Shown here: positions 17,140-26,573 of the stretch, piece by piece
Position numbering within the stretch: the first letter of the stretch is position 1
Layout: each line of letters starts with the position of its first letter
NCBI RefSeq assembly: GCF_000219215.1
Contig: NC_015723.1
Location: 124,001 to 188,000 of the forward strand
Direction of reading: 5' to 3'
Length of the DNA: 64,000 bases
Origin: Cupriavidus necator N-1
GTDB lineage: Bacteria > Pseudomonadota > Gammaproteobacteria > Burkholderiales > Burkholderiaceae
Notes under the pieces: generated by a model
What the model saw: the letters and a program-made list of their open reading frames with translations, nothing else
Told to the model about the DNA's origin: nothing
Database searches by the model: none
Position numbers and translations under genes: made by a program

Positions 17140-19923
17140 ATGGCCGCGGAACACCACGGAACCGGCGGATCTGGCGACGAGGCCACCCGCATCGCCCAGC
17201 GCCGCCGCCAGCTCGGCATTGCGCCGCGCGCCGACGATGGCCAGCGCAACTGGGCCCTGGCGCTGTCCGGCGGCGGCATCCGCAGCGCCACCTTCTGCCT
17301 GGGCGTGATGCAGGCAATGGCGGGCACCGCGATGTCCGCCAAGGCGGCAGCGCCGGCCCCCGCGCCGGAGGCCGCGACGCCGGCGGCCGCCACCGCCGCC
17401 GCGGCGCAGACCGTGCCGGGCCTGGCCTCGCTGCTGGCGCAGTTCGACTACCTGTCCACCGTCAGCGGCGGCGGCTACCTCGGCGCCTTCTTCGTCAGCC
17501 TGTTCGTGCCCGGCCGCCTGCGCCGCGGCGCAGGCCCGGTCCAGGCCGCCACCGACGCCTATCACACGCTGCAATGCGAGCCGCCGGGGCGCATCCATAC
17601 CTCGGTGTCCTACGCCGCCGACCCCGGCCGCGGCGCGGTCGCATGGCTGCGCGAGAACGGCCGCTACCTGTCGCCCACCGGCGCCGGCGACAACCTCTAT
17701 GCCGCCGCGCTGGTGGTGCGCAACTGGCTGGCCATGCATTTCGTGATCGGCAGCGCGCTGCTGGTGCTGCTGGCTGCGCTGGCGCTCGGGCAACACATTG
17801 CGGTGGGGGTTTCCTACGGGTTGGGGCGCCATGAGATGGACCTGCTGCACGACGCGCGGCAGGCCTACAACCAGGGCGAATGCGCGATCTGGTGGAGCAC
17901 GCTGCTGTGGCTGCCGCTGGCCACCGCGCTGGCTGGCGCGGTGCCGCCCGGGCTGGCCTACTGGCTGATCTACCCGCGCGCCAACGATCCGCAGGCGACG
18001 GCCCGCTTCCTGAGCCCCGCGCCGCTGCTTGCCACGCTGCTGGGCCTGATGCTGCTGGCCGCGGCGCGCTGGTCGGAATGGCTCGGTTCGGGGCTGGTCA
18101 TCGGCAAGCTCTTTGCCGCGCTGGGCGTGCTGACGTTGCTGGGCGTGCTGTGGTGCCTGGCGCTGCTGCAGGGCGAGCCGCGCACCGTGGCCGCCTACCG
18201 CGTGCGTGCCACGCGCGCACTGCGTGGCGCGCTGACGCTGACCCTGTGGCTGGCGGCGCTGGGCATTGCCGACACCATCGCACGCACCGCTTACCTGTTT
18301 GCCCACCAGGCCCACCACCAGTGGGGCGCGGCGCTGCCCGCAACCGTGCTGGGCGTGCTGGTCTGGCTCGTGCGCTACGGTTCGCGCTGGCGCGATGCCG
18401 GCCGCCAGGGCAGCACCGACACGCCATGGCGCGCGCTGTGTGCCCGGCTGCCGGTATCGCTGCTGGCGGGCGCGGTGGCGGCCGTGCTGGCCCTGCTGTT
18501 GTTCGTGCTGTGGTCGTGGCTGGTGCTGTGGGTGCGCTGGGACGGGCGCGAGCCGGTCGACTGGCTGGTGTTCGGCAACGCCTATACCGGCCCGGCGCTG
18601 GCCATGCTGACCGTGGTGAGCCTGGCGCTGGCGCTGGTGGTGGGGCGCTTCGCGGGCTTCCTGAACCTGTCGACGCTGCAGCCGTTCTATGCGGCGCGGC
18701 TCACCCGCGCGTACCTGGGGGCGTCCAACGGTGAGCGCTTTGCGCCGCCCGATCCGACGACCGACCAGGACGGCAGCCAGGGCGCCCGCTTCAGCGTGGC
18801 CGAGCCCGTGCCCGGCGACCAGCTCAGCCTGAACACCTACTACGATCCGCGCGTGCTGGCGCCGCTGCACCTGATCAACGTCACGCTGAATCTCACCGTC
18901 GACCCGGCCGAGCAACTGGTGCAGCGCGACCGCAAGGGCAAGCCGCTGTGCCTGGCGCCCGGCCCCTGCGTGGCGCAGTCCGGCGTGGCGGCGGCGATCC
19001 CGCCGGACGCCTACGCGCGCTTTACCATCGACGGCCGGGGTTGCTGCCCCGACGTTTCATGGCCGTCGTCGGGCAAACTGGCCGAATCGCGCACGGTGGG
19101 AGATTGGATGGCGATCTCGGGCGCGGCCGTCTCCACCAGGCTGGGGCGCGCGACCACGCTGGGCACATCCATGCTGCTTGGCCTGGCGAACCTGCGGCTG
19201 GGCATATGGTGGCCGTCGTATCCGGCCAGCCACGCACGCGAAGGCGGGCGCCGGGGCCGCGCCAGGCGCCATCCGGAACGCGCCACGCATCCGTGGCTGG
19301 CCGCGGGCATCGCGCTGTTCCGCACGCAGTACTACCTGGGCTGCGAACTGAGCGCGCGCTTCCATGGCACGCGGCGCGGCTGGCAATTTCTGTCCGATGG
19401 CGGGCATTTCGACAACACCGGCGTGTACGAGTTGCTGCGCCCGGGCCGCGATGTCTCGCTGATCGTGCTGTGTGATTGCGGGGGCGACCCCGACTACCGC
19501 TTCGGCGACCTGGCCAACCTGATCCGGCTGGCGCGCATCGACCATGGGCTGGAGATCGTGGTCGATACCGAGGCTGCCACCACGCACCCGGTGCTGAGCC
19601 GGGTCTTCGGCGTACCGGATGATTTCATGCCGGGCGCGCCGACCGGCGACAAATGCGCGGTGCTGCTCAACGTCTTTCGCACCGGCCCGGAGTGCGGGGC
19701 GCCACGCGCACGCACCTGCCGCATCGTGCTGCTCAAGCCGCGGCTGGTGTCATGGGCGCCGGCCGACGTGCGCCACTACGGCGCGACCCATCCCGCGTTT
19801 CCGCAGGAGGCCACCGGCGACCAGTTCTTCGATGAGGCGCAATGGGAGAGCTATCGCGCGCTGGGCCATGCGATCGGCCAGCGCGTGCTGGGCGGGGCCG
19901 TGGGCAAGGCCCTGCTGGTGTGA
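17140..19923 (+). CDS. Patatin-like phospholipase with integral membrane region
   Basis: A 927-residue protein. The N-terminal third has the patatin oxyanion motif GGGIRSA (residues 44-50) and the nucleophile Ser109 in STVSGGGYLGAFF, interrupted by an Ala/Pro-rich insert at about 65-92. Residues about 200-550 contain roughly eight hydrophobic segments. The catalytic Asp is D753 in FLSDGGHFDNTG, so the hydrolase domain is split around the membrane insert. GGGAGG precedes the ATG at 17140. Likely a membrane-anchored lipid acyl hydrolase; substrate unknown. It is divergent from one IclR gene and convergent with its paralogue. Confidence 0.83.
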   Translation: MAAEHHGTGGSGDEATRIAQRRRQLGIAPRADDGQRNWALALSGGGIRSATFCLGVMQAMAGTAMSAKAAAPAPAPEAATPAAATAAAAQTVPGLASLLAQFDYLSTVSGGGYLGAFFVSLFVPGRLRRGAGPVQAATDAYHTLQCEPPGRIHTSVSYAADPGRGAVAWLRENGRYLSPTGAGDNLYAAALVVRNWLAMHFVIGSALLVLLAALALGQHIAVGVSYGLGRHEMDLLHDARQAYNQGECAIWWSTLLWLPLATALAGAVPPGLAYWLIYPRANDPQATARFLSPAPLLATLLGLMLLAAARWSEWLGSGLVIGKLFAALGVLTLLGVLWCLALLQGEPRTVAAYRVRATRALRGALTLTLWLAALGIADTIARTAYLFAHQAHHQWGAALPATVLGVLVWLVRYGSRWRDAGRQGSTDTPWRALCARLPVSLLAGAVAAVLALLLFVLWSWLVLWVRWDGREPVDWLVFGNAYTGPALAMLTVVSLALALVVGRFAGFLNLSTLQPFYAARLTRAYLGASNGERFAPPDPTTDQDGSQGARFSVAEPVPGDQLSLNTYYDPRVLAPLHLINVTLNLTVDPAEQLVQRDRKGKPLCLAPGPCVAQSGVAAAIPPDAYARFTIDGRGCCPDVSWPSSGKLAESRTVGDWMAISGAAVSTRLGRATTLGTSMLLGLANLRLGIWWPSYPASHAREGGRRGRARRHPERATHPWLAAGIALFRTQYYLGCELSARFHGTRRGWQFLSDGGHFDNTGVYELLRPGRDVSLIVLCDCGGDPDYRFGDLANLIRLARIDHGLEIVVDTEAATTHPVLSRVFGVPDDFMPGAPTGDKCAVLLNVFRTGPECGAPRARTCRIVLLKPRLVSWAPADVRHYGATHPAFPQEATGDQFFDEAQWESYRALGHAIGQRVLGGAVGKALLV

Positions 19924-19935
19924 GGAGACTGCGCG

Positions 19936-20691
19936 TCAGCGCACGAAGCCGATGACGTCTTCCAGCCGGCCGCTGGCATCGCGCAGCGCCTCCAGCAGGC
20001 GCGGTACCGCGGCTTCGTCCAGCCGCTGCTGCGGCCCGGCGATGGCGACCGAGCCCACCACCGCGCTGCGGTCGCGCGACCAGAGCGGCAACGCTAGGCC
20101 GGCCACGCTGGCGGCGGCTTCCTCGCGCGTATGGGCCCAGCCGCGCTCGCGCACCTCGGCCAGCTGCTGCTCGATGCGCTCGCGGTTCAGCGTCGTGTGG
20201 GGGGCCATGCGCGCCAGCCCCTGGCGGTAGACCTCATCGCGAAAGGCATCGTCCTGGAAGGCCAGCATGGCCTTGGCATGCGCGCCCGCATAGAGCGGGA
20301 AGCGCTCGCCCAGCTCGATCGAAAAGCGCAGCTGGTGCTGGCTCTGCACCAGTCCCACGCACAGGCCCTCATGGCCATCGAGCCAGGACAGGAACACGGT
20401 CTCGCCGCTTTGCGCGGCGAGCTTTTCCAGCACCGGGCGCACGATCTCGTCGGGCGAGAAGCTCTTGCGCACCACCTGTCCCAGCTCGAACAACCGCAGT
20501 CCCAGCGAATACTTGCCGGTGGCCGCGTCCTGCACCAGGAAGCCGTTGGCGGCAAACGTGGCCAGCACGCGGTGTACCACCGCGTAGTGCACGCCGCTGT
20601 GCTTGGCCAGCTCGCGCACGCCCCAAGTCGGCTGGCGCACGGTGAAGTGGGTCAGCAGCGCCAGCGCACCGTCCAGTGTCTTGAGTGTCAT
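19936..20691 (-). CDS. IclR-family regulator, paralogue of the 16223 gene
   Basis: A 251-residue IclR regulator closely similar to the one at 16223-16936 (shared MTLKTLDGALALLTHFT-type opening, VRELAKHSGVHYAVVHRVL helix-turn-helix, SQHQLRFSIELG and LPLWSRDRSAVVGSVAIAG). The frame opens at 20745; the ATG at 20691, with AAGGAA upstream, aligns with the paralogue. The pair flanks the patatin gene, suggesting local duplication. Target genes and effector are unknown. Confidence 0.87.
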   Translation of the reverse strand: MTLKTLDGALALLTHFTVRQPTWGVRELAKHSGVHYAVVHRVLATFAANGFLVQDAATGKYSLGLRLFELGQVVRKSFSPDEIVRPVLEKLAAQSGETVFLSWLDGHEGLCVGLVQSQHQLRFSIELGERFPLYAGAHAKAMLAFQDDAFRDEVYRQGLARMAPHTTLNRERIEQQLAEVRERGWAHTREEAAASVAGLALPLWSRDRSAVVGSVAIAGPQQRLDEAAVPRLLEALRDASGRLEDVIGFVR

Positions 20692-20880
20692 CGCTTGTTC
20701 CTTCGCATCGGGCTGCATGGTACGGGCAAGCGCGGCGCGACTCAATCTTTCGTGCCCCGACTATACCCACGCCGCCCGAAGGGCCGCGATCAGGCCCCCA
20801 GCACGATCGCGCCGGGGTCACTAAGATAGCGAGCCATATGCATTGCCCGCGTGCGGCACCAGCCGCCCGCCATCCACCAC

Positions 20881-21921
20881 ATGAATCACGACTCTATCCC
20901 CAACGGCGCAGGCGTCGCCTGGTCCGTGCTGGACCTGGCCCCCATCCCTGAAGGCAGCGATGCCGGCCAGGCCATGCGCAACTCGCTCGACCTGGCCCGC
21001 CATGCGGAGCAGTTGGGCTACCACCGCTACTGGCTGGCCGAGCATCACAATATGCCCGGCATTGCCAGTGCCGCCACCGCCGTGCTGATCGGCTATGTCG
21101 CCAACGGCACCAGGACCATCCGCGTGGGTTCGGGCGGCGTGATGCTGCCCAACCATTCGCCGCTGGTGATCGCCGAGCAGTTCGGCACGCTGGCCTCGCT
21201 CTACCCGGGCCGCATCGACCTGGGCCTGGGCCGCGCGCCCGGCACCGACCAGGCCACCGCGCGCGCCTTGCGCCGCCACCTGTCGGCCGACAGCGCCGAT
21301 ACCTTCCCGCAGGATGTGGAAGAACTGCAGGCCTATTTCGAAGACGTGCGCCCCGGCCAGCGCCTGCGCGCGGTGCCCGGCGCCGGGCTCAAGGTGCCGA
21401 TCTGGTTGTTGGGTTCGAGCCTGTTCAGCGCGCAGCTGGCCGCGGCGATGGGCCTGCCGTTCGCCTTTGCCTCGCACTTTGCGCCGGGCTTCATGCGCCA
21501 GGCGGTGGACCTGTACCGACGCACCTTCCGGCCCTCCGAAGCGCTGGACCGGCCTTATGTGATGCTGGGCCTGAACGTGTTTGCGGCCGAGACCGGCGAC
21601 CAGGCGCGCCGCCTGTTCAGCTCGCTGCAGCAGCAGTTCCTGGCGCTGGTGCGCGGCACTCCGGGGCAGCTGCGCGCGCCGGTGGATGATATCGAATCAC
21701 TGTGGACCGAGAGCGAGGCCGACCATATCCGCCGCTCGCTGGCGTGCTCCGTGGTGGGCGATCCCGACGCCGTGCGTGCCGGCATGCAGCGTTTTGTCGA
21801 TGACCTGCGCCCGGACGAGCTGATGCTGGCCGGGCAGATCCATGACCACCAGGCGCGCCTGCGCTCGTTCGCCATCGCCGCCGATGCGGCGCGCAGCCTG
21901 AAGACCTCATCAGCGCTCTGA
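20881..21921 (+). CDS. Luciferase-like (LLM) flavin-dependent monooxygenase
   Basis: A 346-residue bacterial luciferase-fold TIM barrel of the YhbW-like group ([66 protein letters not shown]). Such proteins use reduced FMN from a partner reductase, and none is encoded adjacent. An ATG at 20851 is in frame, but 20881 gives the conserved start. Divergent from the second IclR gene, so possibly regulated by it. Substrate unknown. Confidence 0.85.
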   Translation: MNHDSIPNGAGVAWSVLDLAPIPEGSDAGQAMRNSLDLARHAEQLGYHRYWLAEHHNMPGIASAATAVLIGYVANGTRTIRVGSGGVMLPNHSPLVIAEQFGTLASLYPGRIDLGLGRAPGTDQATARALRRHLSADSADTFPQDVEELQAYFEDVRPGQRLRAVPGAGLKVPIWLLGSSLFSAQLAAAMGLPFAFASHFAPGFMRQAVDLYRRTFRPSEALDRPYVMLGLNVFAAETGDQARRLFSSLQQQFLALVRGTPGQLRAPVDDIESLWTESEADHIRRSLACSVVGDPDAVRAGMQRFVDDLRPDELMLAGQIHDHQARLRSFAIAADAARSLKTSSAL

Positions 21922-22142
21922 GCGCCTGCGATGCTCCGGTATGGCGTGCGCCGCACTTGCGGGGTGCGCCCGTGAGCGCGTCTCCCCTAATCCTGTTTGC
22001 GCACCGCCGATCCGCTCGGATACATTAGAAGGCCCGAGACACAGAGAGGCACGGCTCCCGCAGCACGCGCCCGACAGTCCGCCCGATCCACCACCCCATT
22101 CATCACCCATGGGGCCGACGGCAGCGACGACAGGAGACAACG

Positions 22143-24149
22143 ATGGACCTGCGGCAACGCGAGCACATCGAGACGGTGGTCCAGGCTACCACATACCTTG
22201 CCCCGCCGGCCGTGCTTGCGGACCGGATCGCGCACGACGCCATCATCCAGAACTCATGGCGCCGCTGCGTGCACCAGTACGGCCTGGATCCGTCGCGCAT
22301 GCAGGAGGCGCGCATCCTGCCGCAGCCGCGCCTGCGCGAACACCAGGAACGTATCGACGACTTCGCGCGCATCGCGCGCCACGGCCTGCAAAGCCTGTAT
22401 GGGCAGGTGGCGGGCCTGGGCTATGTGGTGCTGCTGACCGATGCGCAGGGCGTGACCGTCGACTATATCGGCGAGGCCCGCAGCGATGCCGCGCTGCGCC
22501 ACGCGGGCCTGTACCTGGGCGCCGAGTGGAGCGAGAGCGGCGCCGGCACCTGCGCGGTCGGCACCGCCCTGGCCACGGGCCAGGCGCTGACGGTGCACCA
22601 GGCCGACCATTTCGACGCCACCCATATCCCGCTGACCTGCACCGCCGCGCCGCTGTTCGACACGCACGGCAACCTGCACGCCATCCTCGACATCTCCGCG
22701 CTGACCTCGCCGCAGGCCAAGGACAGCCAGGGGCTGGCGCTGCAGATGGTGCGCATCTACGCCGCGCATATCGAGAACGCCAACTTCCTGCGCGCGCACC
22801 GCCGCGACTGGATCCTGAAGCTGAACGTGGCGCCGGAGTTCGTCGACGTCAATCCCGAATACCTGCTGGCGCTGGACGAGGCGGGCCGCATCGTCGGCCA
22901 CAACCACCGCGCCAGGCTGATGCTGGAAGGCGAGCTGGGTGGTGCACCGGGCGCCACCGTGCTGGGCCAGCGGTTCGAGACGCTGTTCGACGCGCGCCTG
23001 GAAGACCTGGGCCATTACGTCTATTCGCGCCCGAGCGAGCAGCGCCTGGTGGCGCTGACCCGCAGCGGCGGCCTGCTGTACCTGAGCGTGCTGCCGCCCG
23101 CGCTGCGCTGGCAGGCGCCGCCCGCCGAAACGCAGGTGGAGATGCCGGCTGCGCTGGCAGCACTGACCGGCGGCGATGCCGCGCTGCAGCAGCAGTTGCA
23201 GCGCGCGGCGCGCCTGGTCGATTCGCCCATCAACCTGCTGATCCACGGCGAGACCGGCAGCGGCAAGGAGTTCCTGGCCAAGGCGCTGCATCTTGCCAGC
23301 GCGCGCCGCGGCGGGCCGTTCGTAGCGGTGAACTGCGCGGCGATCCCTGAAACCTTGATTGAAAGCGAATTGTTCGGCCACCTGCCCAACAGCTTCTCCG
23401 GCGCAGGCCCGCGCGGCAAGCGCGGCCTGATCCAGGAGGCCGACGGCGGCACGCTGTTCCTGGACGAGATCGGCGACATGCCGCGCGAGCTGCAGTCGCG
23501 GCTGCTGCGCGTGCTGGCCGAGGGCGAAGTGCTGCCTGTCGGCGCCGCGCGGCCGGTGCCGGTGCGGCTGCGGGTCATCTCCGCCACGCACCACAGCCTG
23601 GAGCAACTGGTGGCCGACGGGCGCTTCCGCGAGGACCTGTACTACCGCCTCAACGGCGCGCGCTTTACGCTGCCGCCGCTGCGTGCGCGCACCGACCTGG
23701 ACTGGCTGGTCCGCAAGCTGCTGCAGGAAGGGGGCGCAGAAGGCGGCGAGATCACGCTGTCGCCCGCGGCACGCGAGCGGCTGCACCGCCACCGCTGGCC
23801 CGGCAACCTGCGCGAACTGCGCAACGTGCTGGAGTACGCGCGCGCGGTCTGCGCCGACGGCTATATCGATGTGCCGGACCTGCCTGACAGCCTGGCGGGA
23901 CCCGCTCCGTCCGCCGCCCTGCCGCAGCCAGGGCCCGCCCAGTCACCCGCTGCCGCGCCGTTCGATCCGCACCAGTTGCCGCCGGAAGGCATGCTGCTGA
24001 TGCAATACCTGCGCGCCTCCGGCTGGAACCTGAGCGCGGTCGCGCGGCAGATCGGCGTCAGCCGCATGACGCTGTACCGCCGCATGGAGCGCTACGGCAT
24101 CCAGTCGCCCAACCGGCGCGACGGCGGCCCAGAGCCCACCGACGCATAA
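22143..24149 (+). CDS. acoR: Sigma-54-dependent activator of acetoin catabolism
   Basis: A 668-residue enhancer-binding protein: N-terminal GAF-type sensory region (GEARSDAALRHAGLYLGAEWSES-like segment at about 115-135), a central AAA+ domain with Walker A GETGSGKE (369-376) and Walker B GGTLFLDEIGDMP, and a C-terminal Fis-type helix-turn-helix (LSAVARQIGVSRMTLYRRM). The sigma-54 contact loop, normally GAFTGA, reads NSFSGA at 416-421. CAGGAGACAACG precedes the ATG. The length equals my recollection of C. necator AcoR, and the aco operon follows directly. It is expected to sense acetoin or a breakdown product and open the -24/-12 promoter at 24331. Confidence 0.93.
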   Translation: MDLRQREHIETVVQATTYLAPPAVLADRIAHDAIIQNSWRRCVHQYGLDPSRMQEARILPQPRLREHQERIDDFARIARHGLQSLYGQVAGLGYVVLLTDAQGVTVDYIGEARSDAALRHAGLYLGAEWSESGAGTCAVGTALATGQALTVHQADHFDATHIPLTCTAAPLFDTHGNLHAILDISALTSPQAKDSQGLALQMVRIYAAHIENANFLRAHRRDWILKLNVAPEFVDVNPEYLLALDEAGRIVGHNHRARLMLEGELGGAPGATVLGQRFETLFDARLEDLGHYVYSRPSEQRLVALTRSGGLLYLSVLPPALRWQAPPAETQVEMPAALAALTGGDAALQQQLQRAARLVDSPINLLIHGETGSGKEFLAKALHLASARRGGPFVAVNCAAIPETLIESELFGHLPNSFSGAGPRGKRGLIQEADGGTLFLDEIGDMPRELQSRLLRVLAEGEVLPVGAARPVPVRLRVISATHHSLEQLVADGRFREDLYYRLNGARFTLPPLRARTDLDWLVRKLLQEGGAEGGEITLSPAARERLHRHRWPGNLRELRNVLEYARAVCADGYIDVPDLPDSLAGPAPSAALPQPGPAQSPAAAPFDPHQLPPEGMLLMQYLRASGWNLSAVARQIGVSRMTLYRRMERYGIQSPNRRDGGPEPTDA

Positions 24150-24212
24150 GCCGGCAGGCAGCACGGCGCACGCGCGCCATCCCTGCGATACGGTTGTCCA
24201 TCCCCTGTACAC

Positions 24213-24240
24213 CTGCGCTGTGACACCTGTCACAGCGCAG
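24213..24240. promoter_or_regulatory. Candidate AcoR upstream activating sequence
   Basis: CTGCGCTGTGACA (24213-24225) and TGTCACAGCGCAG (24228-24240) are exact reverse complements separated by CC. The centre is about 130 bp upstream of the predicted sigma-54 transcription start, a standard enhancer position. It could also act as an acoR 3' hairpin, but no clean T-tract follows. Confidence 0.72.
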
Positions 24241-24330
24241 CGTCGCTTTTGCCCTTCCGCCTCGGGGTAATCCCTCGGATCCGACCCCGCTGATACCCCT
24301 GTTTCCCCGGTTTTCACTGCCTGCGCGCAC

Positions 24331-24345
24331 TGGCACGGCCATTGC
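24331..24345 (+). promoter_or_regulatory. Sigma-54 (-24/-12) promoter of acoXABC
   Basis: TGGCACGGCCATTGC matches the consensus TGGCAC-N5-TTGC exactly, with the invariant GG at 24332-24333 and GC at 24344-24345. Transcription should start near 24357, 28 bp before acoX. Confidence 0.92.
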
Positions 24346-24384
24346 AAATACGCTTGGCAAGACAACGACAACAGGAGACAGGCA

Positions 24385-25464
24385 ATGGGGCACGCAGCAG
24401 GCGCCAGCGCGCAGATCGCGCCAGTGGTCGGCATCATCGCCAACCCGATTTCCGCGCGCGATATCCGCCGCGTGATCGCCAACGCCAACAGCCTGCAGCT
24501 GGCCGACCGCGTCAATATCGTGCTGCGCCTGCTGGCCGCGCTGGCGTCCTGCGGCGTGGAGCGCGTGCTGATGATGCCCGACCGCGAAGGCCTGCGCGTC
24601 ATGCTGGCGCGGCACCTGGCACGCCGGCAGGGGCCGGACTCGGGGCTACCCGCGGTCGACTACCTTGACATGCCGGTCACCGCGCGCGTTGACGACACCC
24701 TGCGCGCCGCGCGCTGCATGGCCGATGCGGGCGTGGCCGCCATCATCGTGCTGGGCGGCGACGGCACCCACCGCGCGGTGGTGCGCGAGTGCGGCGCGGT
24801 GCCGATCGCGGGCCTGTCGACCGGCACCAACAATGCCTACCCCGAAATGCGCGAACCCACCATCATCGGGCTGGCCACCGGCCTCTATGCCACGGGCCGC
24901 ATTCCCCCTGCGCAGGCGCTGGCGTCGAACAAGCGGCTCGACATCGTCATCCGCGACGGCAACGGCGGCTTTCGCCGCGATATTGCGCTGGTGGATGCGG
25001 TGATCTCGCACGAGCACTTCATCGGCGCGCGCGCCTTGTGGAAGACCGACACGCTTGCCGCCGTCTACGTGTCCTTTGCCGACCCCGAGGCCATCGGCCT
25101 GTCATCCATCGCCGGGCTGCTGGAGCCGGTGGGCCGGCGCGAAGAGGGCGGCCTCGCGATCGAGCTGGCCGCCCCCGGCGAAGGCGAATTCGACCTGTGC
25201 GCGCCGATCGCACCCGGCCTGATGTGCACCGTGCCGGTGGCCGGCTGGCAGCGGCTCGAACACGGCCGGCCCCATCGCGTGCGCCAGCGCAGCGGCATTG
25301 TCGCGCTGGACGGCGAGCGCGAACTGGCCTTCGGGCCGGACGACGAAGTCACCGTCACCCTGCATGACCACGCCTTTCGCAGCATCGACGTCGCGGCCTG
25401 CATGCGCCATGCCGCGCGCCACCACCTGATGCGCCGCCTGCCGCGGCACGCCGCGGCGGGATGA
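24385..25464 (+). CDS. acoX: Acetoin catabolism protein X (NAD-kinase-like fold)
   Basis: A 359-residue protein, the first gene of the aco operon. It contains the NAD-kinase/diacylglycerol-kinase motif GGDGTHR (124-130) and IANPISARDI near the N-terminus. The length equals the C. necator AcoX protein as I recall it. Its biochemical role in acetoin cleavage is unresolved in the literature known to me; the motif implies nucleotide or NAD binding. ACAGGAGACAGGCA precedes the ATG. A 71-bp gap separates it from acoA. Confidence 0.92.
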   Translation: MGHAAGASAQIAPVVGIIANPISARDIRRVIANANSLQLADRVNIVLRLLAALASCGVERVLMMPDREGLRVMLARHLARRQGPDSGLPAVDYLDMPVTARVDDTLRAARCMADAGVAAIIVLGGDGTHRAVVRECGAVPIAGLSTGTNNAYPEMREPTIIGLATGLYATGRIPPAQALASNKRLDIVIRDGNGGFRRDIALVDAVISHEHFIGARALWKTDTLAAVYVSFADPEAIGLSSIAGLLEPVGRREEGGLAIELAAPGEGEFDLCAPIAPGLMCTVPVAGWQRLEHGRPHRVRQRSGIVALDGERELAFGPDDEVTVTLHDHAFRSIDVAACMRHAARHHLMRRLPRHAAAG

Positions 25465-25535
25465 CGCGCGGGCACCGCGTCCGCCCGCTTTTCCCCTTTC
25501 TTGAAGTGCAACACCTGAAAACGAAGGAGACAGAC

Positions 25536-26537
25536 ATGACAGCCAGAGCTTCTCAAGATTCCGCCGCGCTGCCGCTCGATAAGGAGACGTTGCTGACGGT
25601 GTACCGGAAGATGCGCACCATCCGCGATTTTGAAGAACGCCTGCACGTGGACTTCGGGCGCGGCGACATCCCGGGCTTCGTCCACCTGTACGCGGGCGAG
25701 GAAGCCGCGGGCGTCGGCATCCTGCACCACCTGAACGATGGCGACCGCATCGCCAGCACGCACCGCGGCCACGGCCACTGCATCGCCAAGGGCGTCGATC
25801 CGGTGGCGATGATGAAGGAGATCTACGGCAAGAAGGGCGGCTCGTGCAATGGCAAGGGCGGCTCGATGCATATCGCCGACCTGTCCAAGGGCATGATGGG
25901 CGCCAACGGCATCCTGGGCGCGGGCGCGCCGCTGATCTGCGGCGCCGCGCTGGCTGCCAAGTTCCGCGGCAAGGGCGAGGTCGGCATCACCTTCTGCGGC
26001 GACGGCGCCTCCAACCAGGGCACCTTCCTGGAGAGCCTGAACCTGGCCGCGGTGTGGAACCTGCCGGTGATCTTCGTGATCGAGAACAACGGCTATGCCG
26101 AATCGACCTCGCGCGATTATGGCACCGCGGTGGACAGCTACGTGGACCGCGCCGCCGGCTTCGGCATCCCGGGCGTGACGGTGGACGGCACCGATTTCTT
26201 CGCCGTCCATGAAGCGGCCGGCGAAGTGATCCGGCGCGCGCGCGACGGCGGTGGGCCGTCGCTGCTCGAATGCAAGATGGTCCGCTTCTACGGGCACTTC
26301 GAGGGCGATGCGCAAACCTACCGCGCCGCAGGCGAACTCGACGATATCCGCGCCAACAAGGATTGCCTGAAGCTGTTTGGCCGCGCCGTGACCCAGGCCG
26401 GCGTGGTCGCGCGCGAAGAACTCGACGCCATCGACCGCGAGGTCGCCGCGCTGATCGAGCATGCCGTGCAGGAGGCCAAGGCCGCACCGCAGCCCGGGCC
26501 CGAAGACCTGCTCACCGACGTCTACGTCAGCTACTGA
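25536..26537 (+). CDS. acoA: Acetoin:DCPIP oxidoreductase (dehydrogenase E1) alpha subunit
   Basis: A 333-residue TPP-dependent E1 alpha chain. The thiamine pyrophosphate motif runs from GDG (155-157, in ITFCGDGASNQG) to N184/N185 in VIENNGYAES; THRGHGHCIAKG is the conserved active-site segment. With AcoB it forms the heterotetramer that cleaves acetoin to acetaldehyde and an acetyl group passed to the lipoyl protein AcoC. The frame is open from 25461, but AAGGAGACAGAC sets the ATG at 25536. Length matches known AcoA. Confidence 0.95.
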   Translation: MTARASQDSAALPLDKETLLTVYRKMRTIRDFEERLHVDFGRGDIPGFVHLYAGEEAAGVGILHHLNDGDRIASTHRGHGHCIAKGVDPVAMMKEIYGKKGGSCNGKGGSMHIADLSKGMMGANGILGAGAPLICGAALAAKFRGKGEVGITFCGDGASNQGTFLESLNLAAVWNLPVIFVIENNGYAESTSRDYGTAVDSYVDRAAGFGIPGVTVDGTDFFAVHEAAGEVIRRARDGGGPSLLECKMVRFYGHFEGDAQTYRAAGELDDIRANKDCLKLFGRAVTQAGVVAREELDAIDREVAALIEHAVQEAKAAPQPGPEDLLTDVYVSY

Positions 26538-26573
26538 TCCGCCACGCGCTAACTCAATATCAGGAGACAAACC

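Noticed and set aside
17035..18915. 626-codon open frame antisense to the patatin gene
   Set aside because: His/Arg/Gln/Gly-rich low-complexity translation typical of the antisense of high-GC genes; the plus strand has clear patatin motifs.
24213..24240. acoR rho-independent terminator
   Set aside because: The stem is perfect, but no T-run follows, and its position fits a sigma-54 enhancer better; kept as activator site.
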